Shown piece after piece: positions 35,004 to 46,781 of a stretch of 64,000 bases of DNA. Under the pieces are notes generated by a model. It was not told where the DNA came from and did not search any database. It worked only from the letters and a program-made list of their open reading frames with translations. The stretch covers positions 372,001 through 436,000 of the forward strand of contig JANUWF010001050.1 of the NCBI GenBank assembly GCA_026120185.1, written 5' to 3'. The stretch's first letter is position 1, and each line of letters opens with the position of its first letter. Position numbers and translations under genes: made by a program. The DNA is from Voacanga thouarsii. Taxonomy: Eukaryota; Streptophyta; Magnoliopsida; Gentianales; Apocynaceae.

Positions 35004-36725
35004 CTATTCATTAGTTGAGATATATTCAATACATAAATCTCCTTTGAGCACATAATCCCTAATAAAATGATGATTAACCTCAATATGCTTGGTCTTAGAA
35101 TGTTGAACATGATTTTTCGTTAAATTAATTGCACTTGTATTATCACATAGTATAGGTATGCAATCAAAATTGAGACCAAAATCAAGCAGTGTGTTTTTCA
35201 TCCACAAAATTTGTGCACAATAGCTCCCTGCTGCAATATATTCAACATCGGTTGTGGATAAGGATACACAAGCTTGTTTTTTGCTATACCATGACACTAG
35301 AGAGTGTCCGAGAATTTGGCAATGCCCGCTAGTGCTTTTTCGTTCAACTTTATAGCCTACATAGTCTGCATCAGTATAGCCCATAAGATCACAAGGTGTT
35401 AGTACGATGATACAATAACTCATAATCATATATTCCAATCAAATATCTAAGGAAGCGTTTTACGCATATAAGTGGGATTCCTTTGGACACGATTGAAATC
35501 TGACATAGAGACAAACTGAAAACATAATATCTGGTCAGCTAGCCATAAGATATAACAAACTTCCAATCATACCTCTGTATTTTGATTCATCCACTTTCTT
35601 ACCCTTTTCATCCTTGTCAAGTTTTAGAGATGTGCTCATAGGTGTACTGATTTCTTTGGCTATGTTCATACCGAACCTCTTGAGCAATTCCTTAGCGTAC
35701 TTATCTTGATTTAGAAAAATTTCATCCTTAGTTTGTTTAATTTGCAGCTTGAGAAAGAAATTGAGTTCTCCCATTATGCTCATCTCGAAATAATCTTAGC
35801 AAACATCTTACACAAGGATTCGTTAATAGCACTAAAAATGATTTCACCAACATAAATTTGGACAATGAGAAGATTATCAAAATTTTCTAACTTAATAAAC
35901 AGTGTAGTATCAATCAAGTCTCTTGAAAATCTTTTTGAGAGTAAGAATCCACTAAGCCTTTCATACCAAGTTCGTCGAGTTTGTTTTAAACCATAGAGAG
36001 CTTTTGAGAGTTTAAAAACGTGATTTGGAAAGTGCTTATAAATAAAACCTAGAGGTTGTTCTACATATACCTCTTCTTCAATAAAACCATTCAAAAATGC
36101 ACTTTTAACATCCATTTGATAAAGTATGAAATTTTTGAAAGATGCAAAGGCAATGAGCATTCTTATGGACTCTAATCTAGCAACAGGAGCAAATGTCTCG
36201 TTATAGTCAATGCCTTCTTTTTGATTGAATCATTGGACAAGTCTATCTTTATTTCTAATCACCACTCCATTTTCATCAAGTTTGTTACTGAAAACCCATT
36301 TGGTATCAATAACCGAATGATCAAGTGGTCTAGGGACAAGTTTCCAAACTTGATTTCTCTCAAATTAGTTCAGCTTTTCTTGCATAACTAGTATCTACAA
36401 ATCATCATGCAAGGCCACATCAATACAATTGGATTTAATACTAGAGAGTAGAGTAAAATTGTCTACAAAATATCGTCTAGTTTTAACTCCATAGCTAGGA
36501 TCACCAATAATTTACTCTTTTGGATGACCGATTTTGTACTTCTAATCCTTTGGTAGCCCTTGATCAGTTAGCTCTTCAGTTTCTTGCTTGCATTGTTTAG
36601 CATGTTACTCTTTTAATTCCTTTTCTTTGGCATGAATGTTTAGCGGTGTTGTTCTGTATTATTCTTTCCTTCTTTCTTTTGAACTTCCTACATCATCATC
36701 ATCTTTTCTTGATGTATAAATGTTA
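35004..36725 (-). pseudogene. Element B reverse transcriptase and RNase H
   Basis: This is RT and RNase H of the SIRE-like element, read leftward. The frame 36160-35780 has 'MDVKSAFLNGFIEEEVYVEQPLGF' and 'KALYGLKQTRRTWYERL'. The catalytic box at 35843-35854 reads YVGE instead of YVDD, so both Asp are lost. 35783-35535 continues 'MGELNFFLKLQIKQ' and 'KELLKRFGM'. RNase H at 35438-35004 is nearly complete (144 codons) with 'GYTDADYVGYKVERKSTSGH', 'CDNTSAINLTKN' and 'TKHIEVNHHFIRD', ending at 'EYISTNE'. Upstream (36725-36170) is the linker with many breaks, then the MITE. Confidence 0.88.
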
Positions 36726-37003
36726 CTCCCTTCGTCCTAAAAAGGATGTCAAAAATTTTTATTTTTGTAGTACTAAAATACTTGTCAATTTTACAAATCA
36801 AGAGTGCATTTATTGCGTATATTTCTAATTTACCCCTCATTCAATTACTCATTAAATATGTGTGTATTTTTAATCTAATTAATGAAGGTTTACTTTTATT
36901 CAGGGATTTAATAGTCCTTTTCTATTATAGTTATATAAGTTTTAGCAATTCCTTAATTTGTGTGCTATTTTCTAGATTGATATTCTTTTTAGGACAGAGG
37001 GAG
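36726..37003. mobile_element. Stowaway-type MITE
   Basis: This 278-bp element has terminal inverted repeats CTCCCTTCGTCCTAAAAAGG at the left and, inverted, CTCCCTCTGTCCTAAAAAGA at the right, and it is flanked by TA (36724-36725 and 37004-37005). Ends of the type CTCCCTCCGTCC with TA targets are the signature of Stowaway (Tc1/mariner) MITEs in plants. It has no coding capacity and lies in the integrase-RT linker of element B. Confidence 0.92.
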
Positions 37004-37005
37004 TA

Positions 37006-38300
37006 CATTCATTAAAGACAATATGTATGGATTCTTCCACATATAGAGTTCTCTTATTGTACACTCTATATGCCTTTTTATTGGAAGAGTATCAAAGGAA
37101 TCTAGCCTCATCGGATTTGCTATTAAAATTTTCAAGATTGTTTCGGGTATTAAGAACAAAACATTTGCAACCAAATACTTTAAAATAGAAAATTGATGGA
37201 GTTTTATCAAACATAAACTCAAAGGGTGTTTTTCTTAAAAAGGGTCTCAACATCACTCGTTTCACAATATAACACGCTGTATTTATAGCTTCAGCCTAAA
37301 AGTATTTTGGAAGAGAGTTTTCACAAATTATGAATCTAGCCATTTCTTGCAATGTTCTATTTTTCCTCTCAACAACACCGTTTTGTTAAGGGGTTTTAGC
37401 AGCTGAAAAGTTGTGAAAAAAATCCATTTTCATCACAAAAGTATGTAAACTCACTATTGCAAAATTGTCTACCATTGTCACTCCTAATAGAAATTAATTT
37501 GTATCTAATAGAGTTTTAGATGTGCTTGAATAATTTAGAAAATTCAGAAAATGCTTCATCTTTTTGTCCAAGAAACAAAGTCCAAGTAAATCTTGAGAAA
37601 TCATCTATTAGAACATAAGCATACCACTTACCATCAAGGTTAGTCGTCCTCATTGGTCCAAACAAATCCATATGTATTAATTCAAGAGGTTTTGTGGTAG
37701 AAATCATTTTATTGGGTTTAAAAGAGGTTTTGATTTGTTTTCCAATTGGCATGCATCACATTTTTTACTTTTATCAAACTTCATTTTGGGCAGTCCCTAA
37801 CAAGGTCTTTTGAGGATAATTTGTTTAGCAAATCGAATGATACATGGCCTAGTCTTCTATGCCAAAGATAGCTATCATTATCATGCACGGAAAAACACTA
37901 ATATCATGAGTTATAAGATCATCAAGATAGAATACATAAACATTCCCAATAAAGTTAGCAATAAAGATTGTTTCATTATTTGAGCTGTCCATAATAGAGT
38001 AAGAATCTTTCTTAAAAATGACTTTGCAACCATTGTCACATAATTGACTAATGCTAAGCAAGTTGTATTTTAGCCCAGCAATCAATAATACCTGTTTGAT
38101 AATAGTTGAAGATCCTTTACCAATGTTACCTATGCCAAGTATTTTTCATTTCTTTTTGTCTCCAAATGTAACGAATCAATCATTTGTAGCTTGCACATCT
38201 TCTAATAGAGCTGCATTTTTTTGTCATGTGTCTTGAGCATCCACTATCCAAGAACCACTTTGTGAAGCTCATTTTCTCCAATGAATGTACTTATACATAA
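37006..38300 (-). pseudogene. Element B protease and integrase
   Basis: The protease active site 'WFLDSGCSRHMT' is readable at about 38262-38221 and keeps D-S-G. The GAG-pre-integrase region is at 38085-37849 ('LLSISQLCDNGCKVIF'). The integrase core at 37752-37516 has 'LELIHMDLFGPM' with the first catalytic Asp and 'YAYVLIDDFSRFTWTLFL'. Stops and frameshifts follow, with the C-terminal part at about 37440-37010 ('IPETILKILIANPMRLDSF' reads as an overlapping frame and is not trusted). The MITE interrupts the end. Confidence 0.85.
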
Positions 38301-38329
38301 GATAGGAGAGTGATTTTTGGTTCCCACAT

Positions 38330-40077
38330 TTTCTTGGGTCCACGGGTGATAGTAATGGTTCATTTAATTTTCCAAACCATTCTTGCTCCGGATTTCACTT
38401 TCTTCTTAACATGACACCTAGATGTTTTGTGTCTAGATTTTTCAAAATATGTGCAATAATTGTGTGTCATATATGAAGAATCAGTTTTTACAAGATAAGA
38501 CTTGTGTTTTCCTATTTTGTGCAGATTGCTATAGCCAAGACCATATTTATTTTTAGCCATCCGTTGTGCTCCAAGAAAGTTTATTCAAGTTACTTCGTTC
38601 ATTAGTGAAATTTTTAATACAAGTAGTGAGATCATCAACCTTCATTTTCATATTATCAAATTCGCAGATCATGACTTCAAGAGATGAAACTCGATCATCC
38701 AAACATTTATTCTCAAGAGTAGAGCAATTCAAGAAAGTAGAGATGATTTCATTTTTCACATTTAGGCAGCACATAGAGTGAACTAGAGTTTTGTTTTTAC
38801 TTATCAAATTGTCATTTTCAGTTGATAGTGAATCAATTTTCACTTTCATTTCCCTATTCGTTTTGAACAATCTTTTCAGTTCACGGAACATATCAACAAG
38901 AAGAGCATTTAGATCATCAATATTATCGCAAGTTGAATCATACAATTCAGCTATAAGGTTAGATAAGGAGGGATTTACCTTGTCATCCACTGCCATGAAG
39001 CATATGTTTGCAGTTTCATTTTCAGAATTTCCATTTTCCTCAGATTTGGACTCATTTTGGTCCCAAGTTCCTATTAGTCATTTGCCCTTCTTTGTTTTTA
39101 GATCCTCCTTCTTCTTTTTGAGCATTTTACTTTTTTTTTTTTTGTTATTGGGTAATCAGCAATGAAATGTTCCGTACTCTTGCATTCATAGCATTGAGGC
39201 TTAAATAATGAGGTCTATTCCTTCATTTTTATGAATTTCTTTCCTCTTTTGAAGTTTCCCTTTTTAAACATTCTTCTGAATTTCTTTGCAATCATGGCCA
39301 AATCTTCGGTATCTACTTCAATCTCATCATCACTATCAAATTGACTACTTTCAGTGTTCTTATTAGCAGCTTTTAGTGCTATTTCCCTTTTACCTTTGTC
39401 ATGATCATCATATTTTTGAAACCTTTTGAGTTTCATTTCATGCGTTAGGAGAGAGCCAATTAACTCTTCATTTGGTAAGGTTTTTAAATCTTTGGATTCC
39501 TCCACAACTAGAGCTTTAGGTTGCCAGCTCTTAGGCAAAATATCTAAAATTTTTCTATTTTGTTCACCAAGGAAATAGCTTTTCCCATAGGCCTTAAGTC
39601 CATTTACAATGTTTGTGAATATGGTAAACGTATCAGTTATACTCTCATTTAGCTTTATAGCGAACAATTCATAATCATGAATAAAAAATCCTAACTTAGA
39701 CTCCTTCATTTGATTTGTCCCCTCATAGGTGACTTCAAGTAATCTGCACATGTCATAGGCTAAATCACACTACTTACTCGGTTGTATTCAGTGGCATCAA
39801 GGGCACAACACAGAATATTCATACCTTGAAAATTCAATGTCATTTTGGCATTGTCTTCAACATCATATTCATTACTTTGTTTTGAAACAATTTGACCTTC
39901 AATACTTCTAGAAGAAATATATGGTCCTCTTTCAATTAAGTTCCACAGTTCAAAATTTATTGAACAAACATAGATATTCATTTGATTTTTCTAGAAAGTG
40001 TAATTACTTCTAGTGAACAAAGGAGGTCTATTTGTCGAGGATCCTTCGACATAAGGAAGAAAGGAGATATTTGCCAT
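38330..40077 (-). pseudogene. Element B gag with coiled coil and zinc knuckle
   Basis: The gag starts at ATG 40077 (minus), 'MANISFLPYVEGSSTNRPPL', close to the primer binding site, and is soon stopped by TAG where related elements have Trp. 39751-39215 (178 codons) is the UBN2-type domain ('VTYEGTNQMKESKLGF', 'KILDILPKSWQPKALVVEE', 'LIGSLLTHEMKL'). The knuckle near 39190 reads C-Y-E-C-x4-H-x4-Y, with the last Cys changed to Tyr. 38996-38553 (147 codons) is Leu-, Asn- and Lys-rich and looks like the coiled coil found after gag in SIRE elements. 38560-38360 leads to the protease. The protein would form the particle; here it is broken. Confidence 0.87.
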
Positions 40078-40119
40078 AAGAAACTTTTCTACAAGGCTGT
40101 TTAACCGAAGAAGAGTAGA

Positions 40120-40138
40120 CCACACACTGATACCAAAA
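40120..40138 (-). other. Element B primer binding site
   Basis: On the minus strand, TTTTGGTATCAGTGTGTGG directly follows the 5' LTR. The core TGGTATCAG matches the initiator Met-tRNA primer site; the following bases diverge from the usual AGC. Confidence 0.8.
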
Positions 40139-41425
40139 TAAAAAATCTTAGAGGGGGGTGAATAAGATTTTTGGCAACTTTAAAACTCTTTTCAAAAATT
40201 TGTTTTGAGATACTCCTTTGTATTTCAGATAAAAAAGATTGCTACTGATACAATGATAAGCTTTTGGAATGTCTTAAAGACCAACTGCAATCTGAATAAG
40301 ATGAGACACACAATGTGCAATTAATACAAGAGTGAAGATAGGTTGGTGAGAAACATAAAGGTTTCTTTTGAGTGACTTGAAAACTTTTAAGGAAGTTTGC
40401 AACTTATTGAAATTAAATGCAGAGAGAGTGAACACGAGATTTATAGTGGTTTGATCCACCAAGATCTACATCCATTATCTTAAACTCACACTTAAGGATT
40501 TTTAACCAAATTTTATTAAATTCACCCAACTCAATGGTGTCTATCTACACCAATTACATAAGAGGATCACCATACTTGGGTTTACTAAAACCTCTCAATC
40601 AATCAACAAATCAAAGTTCATCCCAAATGGGTTTTACACCACAACCTTGGTACATAAAGAGAATTATAGAAATGAACTAGAGATAGTTCACTCTTTTGAG
40701 CAAATATACAAACAAATAAGCACAAACAACCTTTACATTTTTGAAGCAATTTGATTTTACTTTGAAGTACTATAAAAGGGAGAATTTTGTATTCTAGAGA
40801 GTAAGAGTGTTTTGTTGGAAGATAGGACAAAAATCTACTTTAAAATTTAGTTTTAAAACCTTTTATAAGAACAAAAAGTAGAGCTCTAACGGCTAGAAAC
40901 GGCTAGTTTCACGCTGTCAGATTTTTCAGAGTTTTGGACTCAAGTATCGGACGAATGTGCGTTCAAAAGAGAAGTCCAAAATGACACTTTTTTAGGTAGA
41001 AACGATTTGACACTGTTCAGATAATTTTGGACTAGGCTTTTGGATACGAGTTATCCAAACTACTCAATTCAAAATTCTGAAGACTTAATACTTTGAAATA
41101 TTTTTGTTTGTGTGCTTCAAGGTAGAAATAAACTAAATCATAAGGTAAAGAAGACATAGGATTTTATACAGACAATACCTTAACAATGATTCGTAATCTA
41201 AGGTTCTTCCACAAGGACTTTTTGGTATGCAATCTCTTAAACTTAGTCTTCTACTTGATTACCCAATCTTGGATTCTATTTGCTCAAGAGTTGCTTAGCA
41301 ATCTTTTTTGCATGCCTTGAAAGAACTAAGGTCAAACATATCCTATCACATGTAAATCATACAAGTTAGTCTTCATCAATATTTGTCATAAGTCAAAACA
41401 CAGAAGAATGCCCTTAGGGCTAACA
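40139..41425 (-). repeat. Element B 5' LTR
   Basis: This LTR of 1,287 bp is written on + as TAAAAAATC...GGCTAACA. It is the partner of 6842-8119; the terminal TG has become TA on the inner side. It carries a local duplication 'aacggctag' near 40890 absent from the other copy. Confidence 0.9.
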
Positions 41426-41430
41426 CATTT

Positions 41431-42141
41431 TAATTTATTTCACAAGAAAATTATTTTTGTCAAATAAAACTTGAGATAAAAGTCTCTTAAAAGTTTTAGA
41501 AGGAAATTTTTGAAATCATTAAGTTCTTAATTAGGTAAAATTAATCCATAGAAAATCTCTTAAAGGATTTTACCTTGACATAGAGATTTATGGATTTAGA
41601 TATTTACATAAGTTAAAGGATACTTAATGAAAATTTTCAAAAGGATATTTTTTCTTAAAACCCTGTTTTAAAAGACTAAGTAGGAGAGGGGTTCCAAAGG
41701 CCCCACTCATTAGAGATCGTGAATCTTCTTGAGTCACCGTAGGAGTGAACCCGTTTAAAATTGGGATACCATAAGGATCTAGATCTAATGGATGGACATA
41801 ATTGATGTTCGAGACACGTATTGTGATTGTCTAGCCCGCATTAGAGGTCATAATGTGAGGATTATCTATAGAAAATGAAAAGAAACGGCTATCCTCTAGA
41901 TGGAGTTATCTTCTGGATTATTACCTAGAAGGATAGTCAATTTGTGGTGGTCAATACACTTAACTTAGGAAACGGTTAATCTTCCCAAGAAGTTATGTCG
42001 GTTTTTCTAAAAGCCAAACTGATCATATTAAAGATAATAGTGATAGGGTTAACTATTATTAGATTTAATATGACAAAAACGTGTACAAATTATTTATTTT
42101 TTCATAAATTAAAAAATTTCTTTTATTTTTTATTTTCAGAA
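41431..42141 (+). other. Element A leader, second part
   Basis: This continues A's leader after the B insertion. It aligns with C's leader at about 12205-12916 (for example 'gagaggggttccaa' and 'aggagtgaacccgt'). It is non-coding and leads to the gag ATG at 42142. Confidence 0.8.
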
Positions 42142-43039
42142 ATGGTTGGTGGATGTTTTTTTAGTCTTTTGACCGCTATTCTCTTAGAGAATAAGCTCAC
42201 GGGACCAAATTACGTTGACTGAAAAAAAAATCTGGACATAATACTCACTGCAAAAGTGTATAAGTATATCCTATATGAAACATACTCAGTTATCGGGGAG
42301 GGTTCCACCAAGAAAGAGCGAGAGGCTGAGAAGACATGGAAGAAGGCGAATAAGAGGACTCTTTGCTATATGTTGGCCTCCATATCTAATGTGCTCTAGT
42401 CTAAACACGAGTACATGGCCATTGCTTATGACATTAGCATATCACTAGTCATGATATTCGCTGATAAGAGCTGGCTCGCAAGACAGGAGGCTCTTAGAAT
42501 GATCATCAACTCCAAGATGGTTGAGGGAGCACCAGTCAGGAAGTATATGCTCACTATAATTGTTGTTTTTGAGAAAGTAGAAGTCTTCTGGGCTATGATT
42601 GACAACATGAATAAGTTAAATATGAGTTTAACGGAGTTAATGAAAGAGATCTCGGGGCAGAGAAGGTCATGAAGCTACAGTCAAAGGCTATGATAGCTAA
42701 AGCATCTTCTTCAATAATTGGGTCCAAGCCCAAAAAGTTCAAAAAGAAGAAAAGAAATGTAGCGACCTAACCCAAAGACATACCCAATTATAAGTGCTTC
42801 AAATATGGAAAAAATGGACACTGGAAAAAGTAGTGTCCACATCTTTAGGCCAAGAAAAACTCTACAGGTAATGTTTACTATTTAGAGTCTGTATCTATGG
42901 TTGGATCAACTTCTACTTAGATTGTTGATTCTTGAGTTATTGATCATATTTGTAACACCTTGCAGGGGTTTAGGAAGATAAGAAGACTTCAGAAGAGCGA
43001 ACATGGACTATGAGTGGAAAATGAAACACCAGTGTGGGA
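42142..43039 (+). pseudogene. Element A gag and start of protease
   Basis: This gag is homologous to C and D. It starts at ATG 42142 ('LTAILLENKLTGPNYVDW'), then a stop, then 'YILYETYSVIGEGSTKKERE', and 42415-42672 holds 'ADKSWLARQEALRMIINSKM' and 'LNMSLTELMKE'. A segment present in C ('LESLPGSFTQFKLNY') is missing here. In the knuckle the second Cys is Tyr ('CFKYGKNGHWKK') and a stop follows. The protease active site is broken by stops ('IVDS*VIDHI'). Solo LTR E1 interrupts the protease-integrase linker at 43040. Confidence 0.85.
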
Positions 43040-45042
43040 TGATGGTTTTCAGTAAACAGAGGAGCATGCTCGGGAACGAAAAAAAACAGAGAGCAAAAAA
43101 AAACTTAGGCCTAATAGCAGCACGGAAGCGTTAAGACCATACCTTTGCGTGCTTTAAACCTCTTAGGTTGTGGAAAAACGGATTGAACCACGGGACAGCC
43201 TCTTCTAGTTCGCTTGATGAAGCTTCCGGTTGAAATCCCGCTAACCTCCTACTTCGCCTTATTTGCATGAACGCCAAGCTTTTAAGCTCACGGAATATTC
43301 CACTGTCTCAAACTTTGTTGGTGAAACAAAGGGTGAAGAGGAGTGGTCTCAATCCTTCTTGGTTCTATTGCTATTGATTAGCAAAGCACCAAGGAAAAAC
43401 AAGAAAAGGAGAACACAAGAGAGAGAGCTTCACGAGAGGGGGAGAGCTTCTTAGGGTAAAACTCAGTTTTTTTTTCTTTTTCAAGAGGCGTGAGAACCCT
43501 TGCTAAAAACTAGGTCTCTATTATCTGATAACAATATCCTCTGGGATATGATATTTCAAAACACCCGAATGTTATCAACAGAGTAAGTGTTGCTTCACCT
43601 TAAACTCTTCTGAACCGACTCTGGAAGAAACCCTACTGTCTAAGCTATTAGGTCAAAATAATATTCATTATTTTTCTTGGACCCAAAAAGTCCAAAATAA
43701 TAAATATTAATTATTTATTTCTTGGGCTTGTAGAAATAACCCAATAAATAATTAATGAGCCCAAATGAACAAAAATAATTAAACCTTAATTATTTATTTC
43801 TTGAGCTTGTATAAATAATTAAGCATTAATTATTTCCCTCTAGTTTAAGCGCAGATTAATTTTCTAATTATTCAAATTGGACTTAGGCTCTGAATAATTA
43901 ATTAACCAAATAAACCAGATAATAAATTTCTCTCAACTCTTATTTATTTATTTATTTATTTTTATTCCAATCTAATAATAAATTAGACTTTCTGAATAAA
44001 ATAAAATCCTCTTTAGATGAGACCAATTCCTCAACCCAAGAATTAATTAGGACTTACGGGCTATTCCAAGGACCAAAAAGACATATCGCATTGGCTACTA
44101 AAATGACCAAAATACCCCTACTATATAAATAACGGTATTTTTCATTTTAAATAGTTTTCTAATATCACCATAAGAAAATATTGACCCCAAGGACAATGCT
44201 GCGTTAGCAAAGTCTCCGACTTACAGGTGAAATGACTAAAATACCCCTCTACACATCGCCGTATATTTAGAGAGGAAGAAGTGTATTAACACCCCTTTAA
44301 ATGACATCTACAATCCTTAGGCTTCTAGTCTAATGATCCACGACTTTCTGGAGTGTTTCCATTTTCCAAGGGAGCTACCCTAAAGCAAACATCCAAGTCA
44401 TGTTTCCCAAGGCCCTGGACATTTTAGATCATTTGGATAACCACAAGGGGCGATATTGTGTAGAAACTTTCTTGTACAAGTCTGTCTTAACTAACTAGTT
44501 ATATATACCTAATACATAAGTATATTGGTTTTACCATAGAACCTCAACTATAGCATATCAAAGCATATGCTTCCAGCTTCGTCAGACCACCAACTCATAT
44601 TCAAGTCGTAGAGTACTAGTCCACGCTGTAGCAGTAGTAGTCTAGATTTCTACCAAATAGTACTTTAAGAAACCACTACTACAGGTCATGTTCTACGTAT
44701 TCAAAATATGCTTATGTCATGAAGTAAGTGGACTACTCACTAGCTAAAGGTAAGCCATTTCCCATTGGAATTCATAACATAATAATCTAAACATGATGAG
44801 ATTTCCATTCTCATCAATAGGTTAAGAACAAATGTTTGTGTTAAATAACCCGCGATCCATACCTAGCTATGAAAAGCCACTATTCACATGGATCACTTAT
44901 TTAAATACAATGGGTCTATTCCAAACGAAATTGTACATAAATAAAAAGTAAATTCACAAACGATTACTGTAAATAAATTCTTTTATTAAAAAATATTCGA
45001 TATTTACATCAGAAACCTAGTCTATGAGGGCATATTCCAACA
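43040..45042 (-). repeat. Solo LTR E1 in element A
   Basis: This is a lone LTR of 2,003 bp, written on + as TGATGGTTTTC...ATTCCAACA, flanked by TGGGA (43035-43039) and TGGGC (45043-45047), a 5-bp duplication with one change. A's coding sequence continues across it. Its beginning in element orientation (TGTTGGAATATGCCCTC) is close to C and D but its other end differs. It contains a decayed near-palindrome at 44697-44709. Confidence 0.88.
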
Positions 45043-45047
45043 TGGGC

Positions 45048-46200
45048 CCAAGCTGTGAGAAAGCTGGAACTTCTTTTTTATTGTAATAGAATAGTTGTTT
45101 TGAAAGATATTTTATATGTACCTGAGTTTAGACAAAATTTGATTTTGGTTGCAAAACTAATAAATCACAGCTATTTTATTTCTTTCTATTTTAATATTAC
45201 TATTAGTAGAAATGTAGAAGTTTTATGTATTGGGTACATGTATGGAAATTTATTTTTCATAAACCCTATAAACAATCAAATAAATAACGCTCAAAGTGAA
45301 CTTTTAAGTAAGAAGAAAAAGACCAATATCAATGACTCATATCTTTGGCATCTAATATTGTATCACATTAACTCAACCAAGATTCAGAGGTTAATTTATG
45401 ATGGGCTTTTGAGCTCATTGAAATTGGAAAGTTGGCCTCAGTGTGAATCCTGTCTTATGAAAAAGATGACCAAAAGGTTTTTTACCCAAAAGGCAGATAG
45501 AGCTAAGGAGATATTGAACCTTATTCACACTGATGTGTGTGGCCCTTTGTCTACATCAACGAGATGAGGGTTTGAGTGTTTTATCACTTTCATGGATGAT
45601 TGTACTAGGTGTAGTTACGTTTATCTAATGAGGCGCAAGTCTGACTTATTTGATAAGTTTAAAGAGTTTAAGGCTGAAATAGAGCATCAAACAAGTAAAC
45701 TGATCAAGACTTTACGATCGGATCCTGGTGGAGAGTACCTCCTCAATAAATTCAAGGACTACATGGAATATCATGGGATAATATTCCAATTCTCTGCACT
45801 GGGGACACCCCAGTAGAATGGAGTAGTTGAGATAAGGAACAAAACATTGATAAAAATGGTCCGTAGCATGATGTCTCATACAATTCTTCCAGTTTCTTTT
45901 TGGAGATTTGGCTTGAAAATAGTAGCATACATTCTAAACTTGGCACTTTTCAAGTCAGTACCTAGGATGCCCTATGAGATGTGGATTGGGCGTAAGCTAA
46001 GTCTAAACCATTTTAGGATATAGGGCTGTTCAGCTTATATACTGATCAAGGAAAACAAGCTAGAACCAATTTCAGAATTATACTACTTTGTTGGGTACCA
46101 AAAAGGAACTAAGAGTGGTTATTTTTATCATCACAAGGAGTATAAAGTACTGGTAAGTACTAATGCTAGATACTTGGAGGATGATTAAAGTACATCCACA
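45048..46200 (+). pseudogene. Element A integrase
   Basis: 45055-45567 (170 codons) covers the protease-integrase linker ('FRQNLILVAKLIN') and the GAG-pre-integrase region ('CESCLMKK', with 'LYHIN' where C has 'LGHIN'), ending after 'HTDVCGPLSTS', which holds the first catalytic Asp. After a TGA, 45592-45816 continues 'MDDCTR', 'YLMRRKSDLFDKF' and the second Asp in 'LRSDPGGEYLL'; the Glu region 'GVVEIRNKT' follows a stop at 45814. The end includes 'LNHFRI*GC', a TAG in place of a Trp codon. It is dead through several single-base stops, but the catalytic residues are retained. Confidence 0.87.
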
Positions 46201-46781
46201 AAAGGTTTAACTAGGTTGGAACTCGAGGAAACGTTATCTTCTGAATCAACTTCTTCAAATTCAATTATTGAACAAGAAGAGACACAACCTCAAGAACTTG
46301 TACAAAGGGAGTTTTGTCGTAGTAGGAGGATATCTAGAGTTTTAGAAAGGTGAATTGGAGAGGTTTTTGACATAGTCTCTGATTATTGGGAATAAGATCC
46401 CACTAGATACGAGAAAGCTATTGTTGATGTTGATGCAAACTTATGACATGAAGTAATGAAAGTTGAGACTTAGTTTATATACTTCAATTAGGTTTAGGAT
46501 CTTGTAACTTCACCTGAAGGGATAAAACCCATTGGGTTTAAGTGGGTATACAAGAGAAAAAGAAGTGTAGATGGGAAGGTGAAAATCTTCAAAGTTAAGC
46601 TTGTGATGAAAGGGTATACTAAAAAAGAAGGAATCGATTATGAGAAAACTTTTTCTCCGGTAGCCATGCTTAAGTCCATATGTATTCTCTTTGCCATTAC
46701 ATGTCATTATAACTACGGATATAACAAATGAATGTTAAGACAATATTTCTTAATAGTAATATTAACAAAGACATCTATATA
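46201..46781 (+). pseudogene. Element A integrase-RT linker and start of RT
   Basis: The region reads 'LTRLELEETLSSES', then 'RRISRVLER*', then 'DPTRYEKAIVDVDANL', then 'IKPIGFKWVYKRKR', and the RT start 'KGYTKKEGIDYEKTFSPVAMLKS'. Stops are frequent and there is a frameshift after 'HYNYGYNK'. It stops at 46781 within the codons for 'KDIY', where the hAT element begins, and resumes at 54771. Confidence 0.85.

Larger units (their letters stand above)
6842..41425 (-). mobile_element. Element B: SIRE/Maximus-like copia with extra 3' ORF
   Basis: This LTR retrotransposon lies on the minus strand. Read in its own direction it starts TGTTAGCC at 41425 and ends GATTTTTCA at 6842, with a 5-bp target duplication CATTT (6837-6841 and 41426-41430). 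Its own sequence sums to about 11 kb, usual for the SIRE group. The order is LTR, PBS (40120-40135), gag with coiled coil, protease, integrase, RT, RNase H, an additional ORF (about 29778-28160), polypurine tract and LTR. It was later invaded by C (9578-28151), a CACTA element (29976-34719) and a MITE (36726-37003). Assignment to SIRE rests on the gag, the coiled-coil segment, the CYEC-type knuckle and the extra ORF. Confidence 0.85.
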
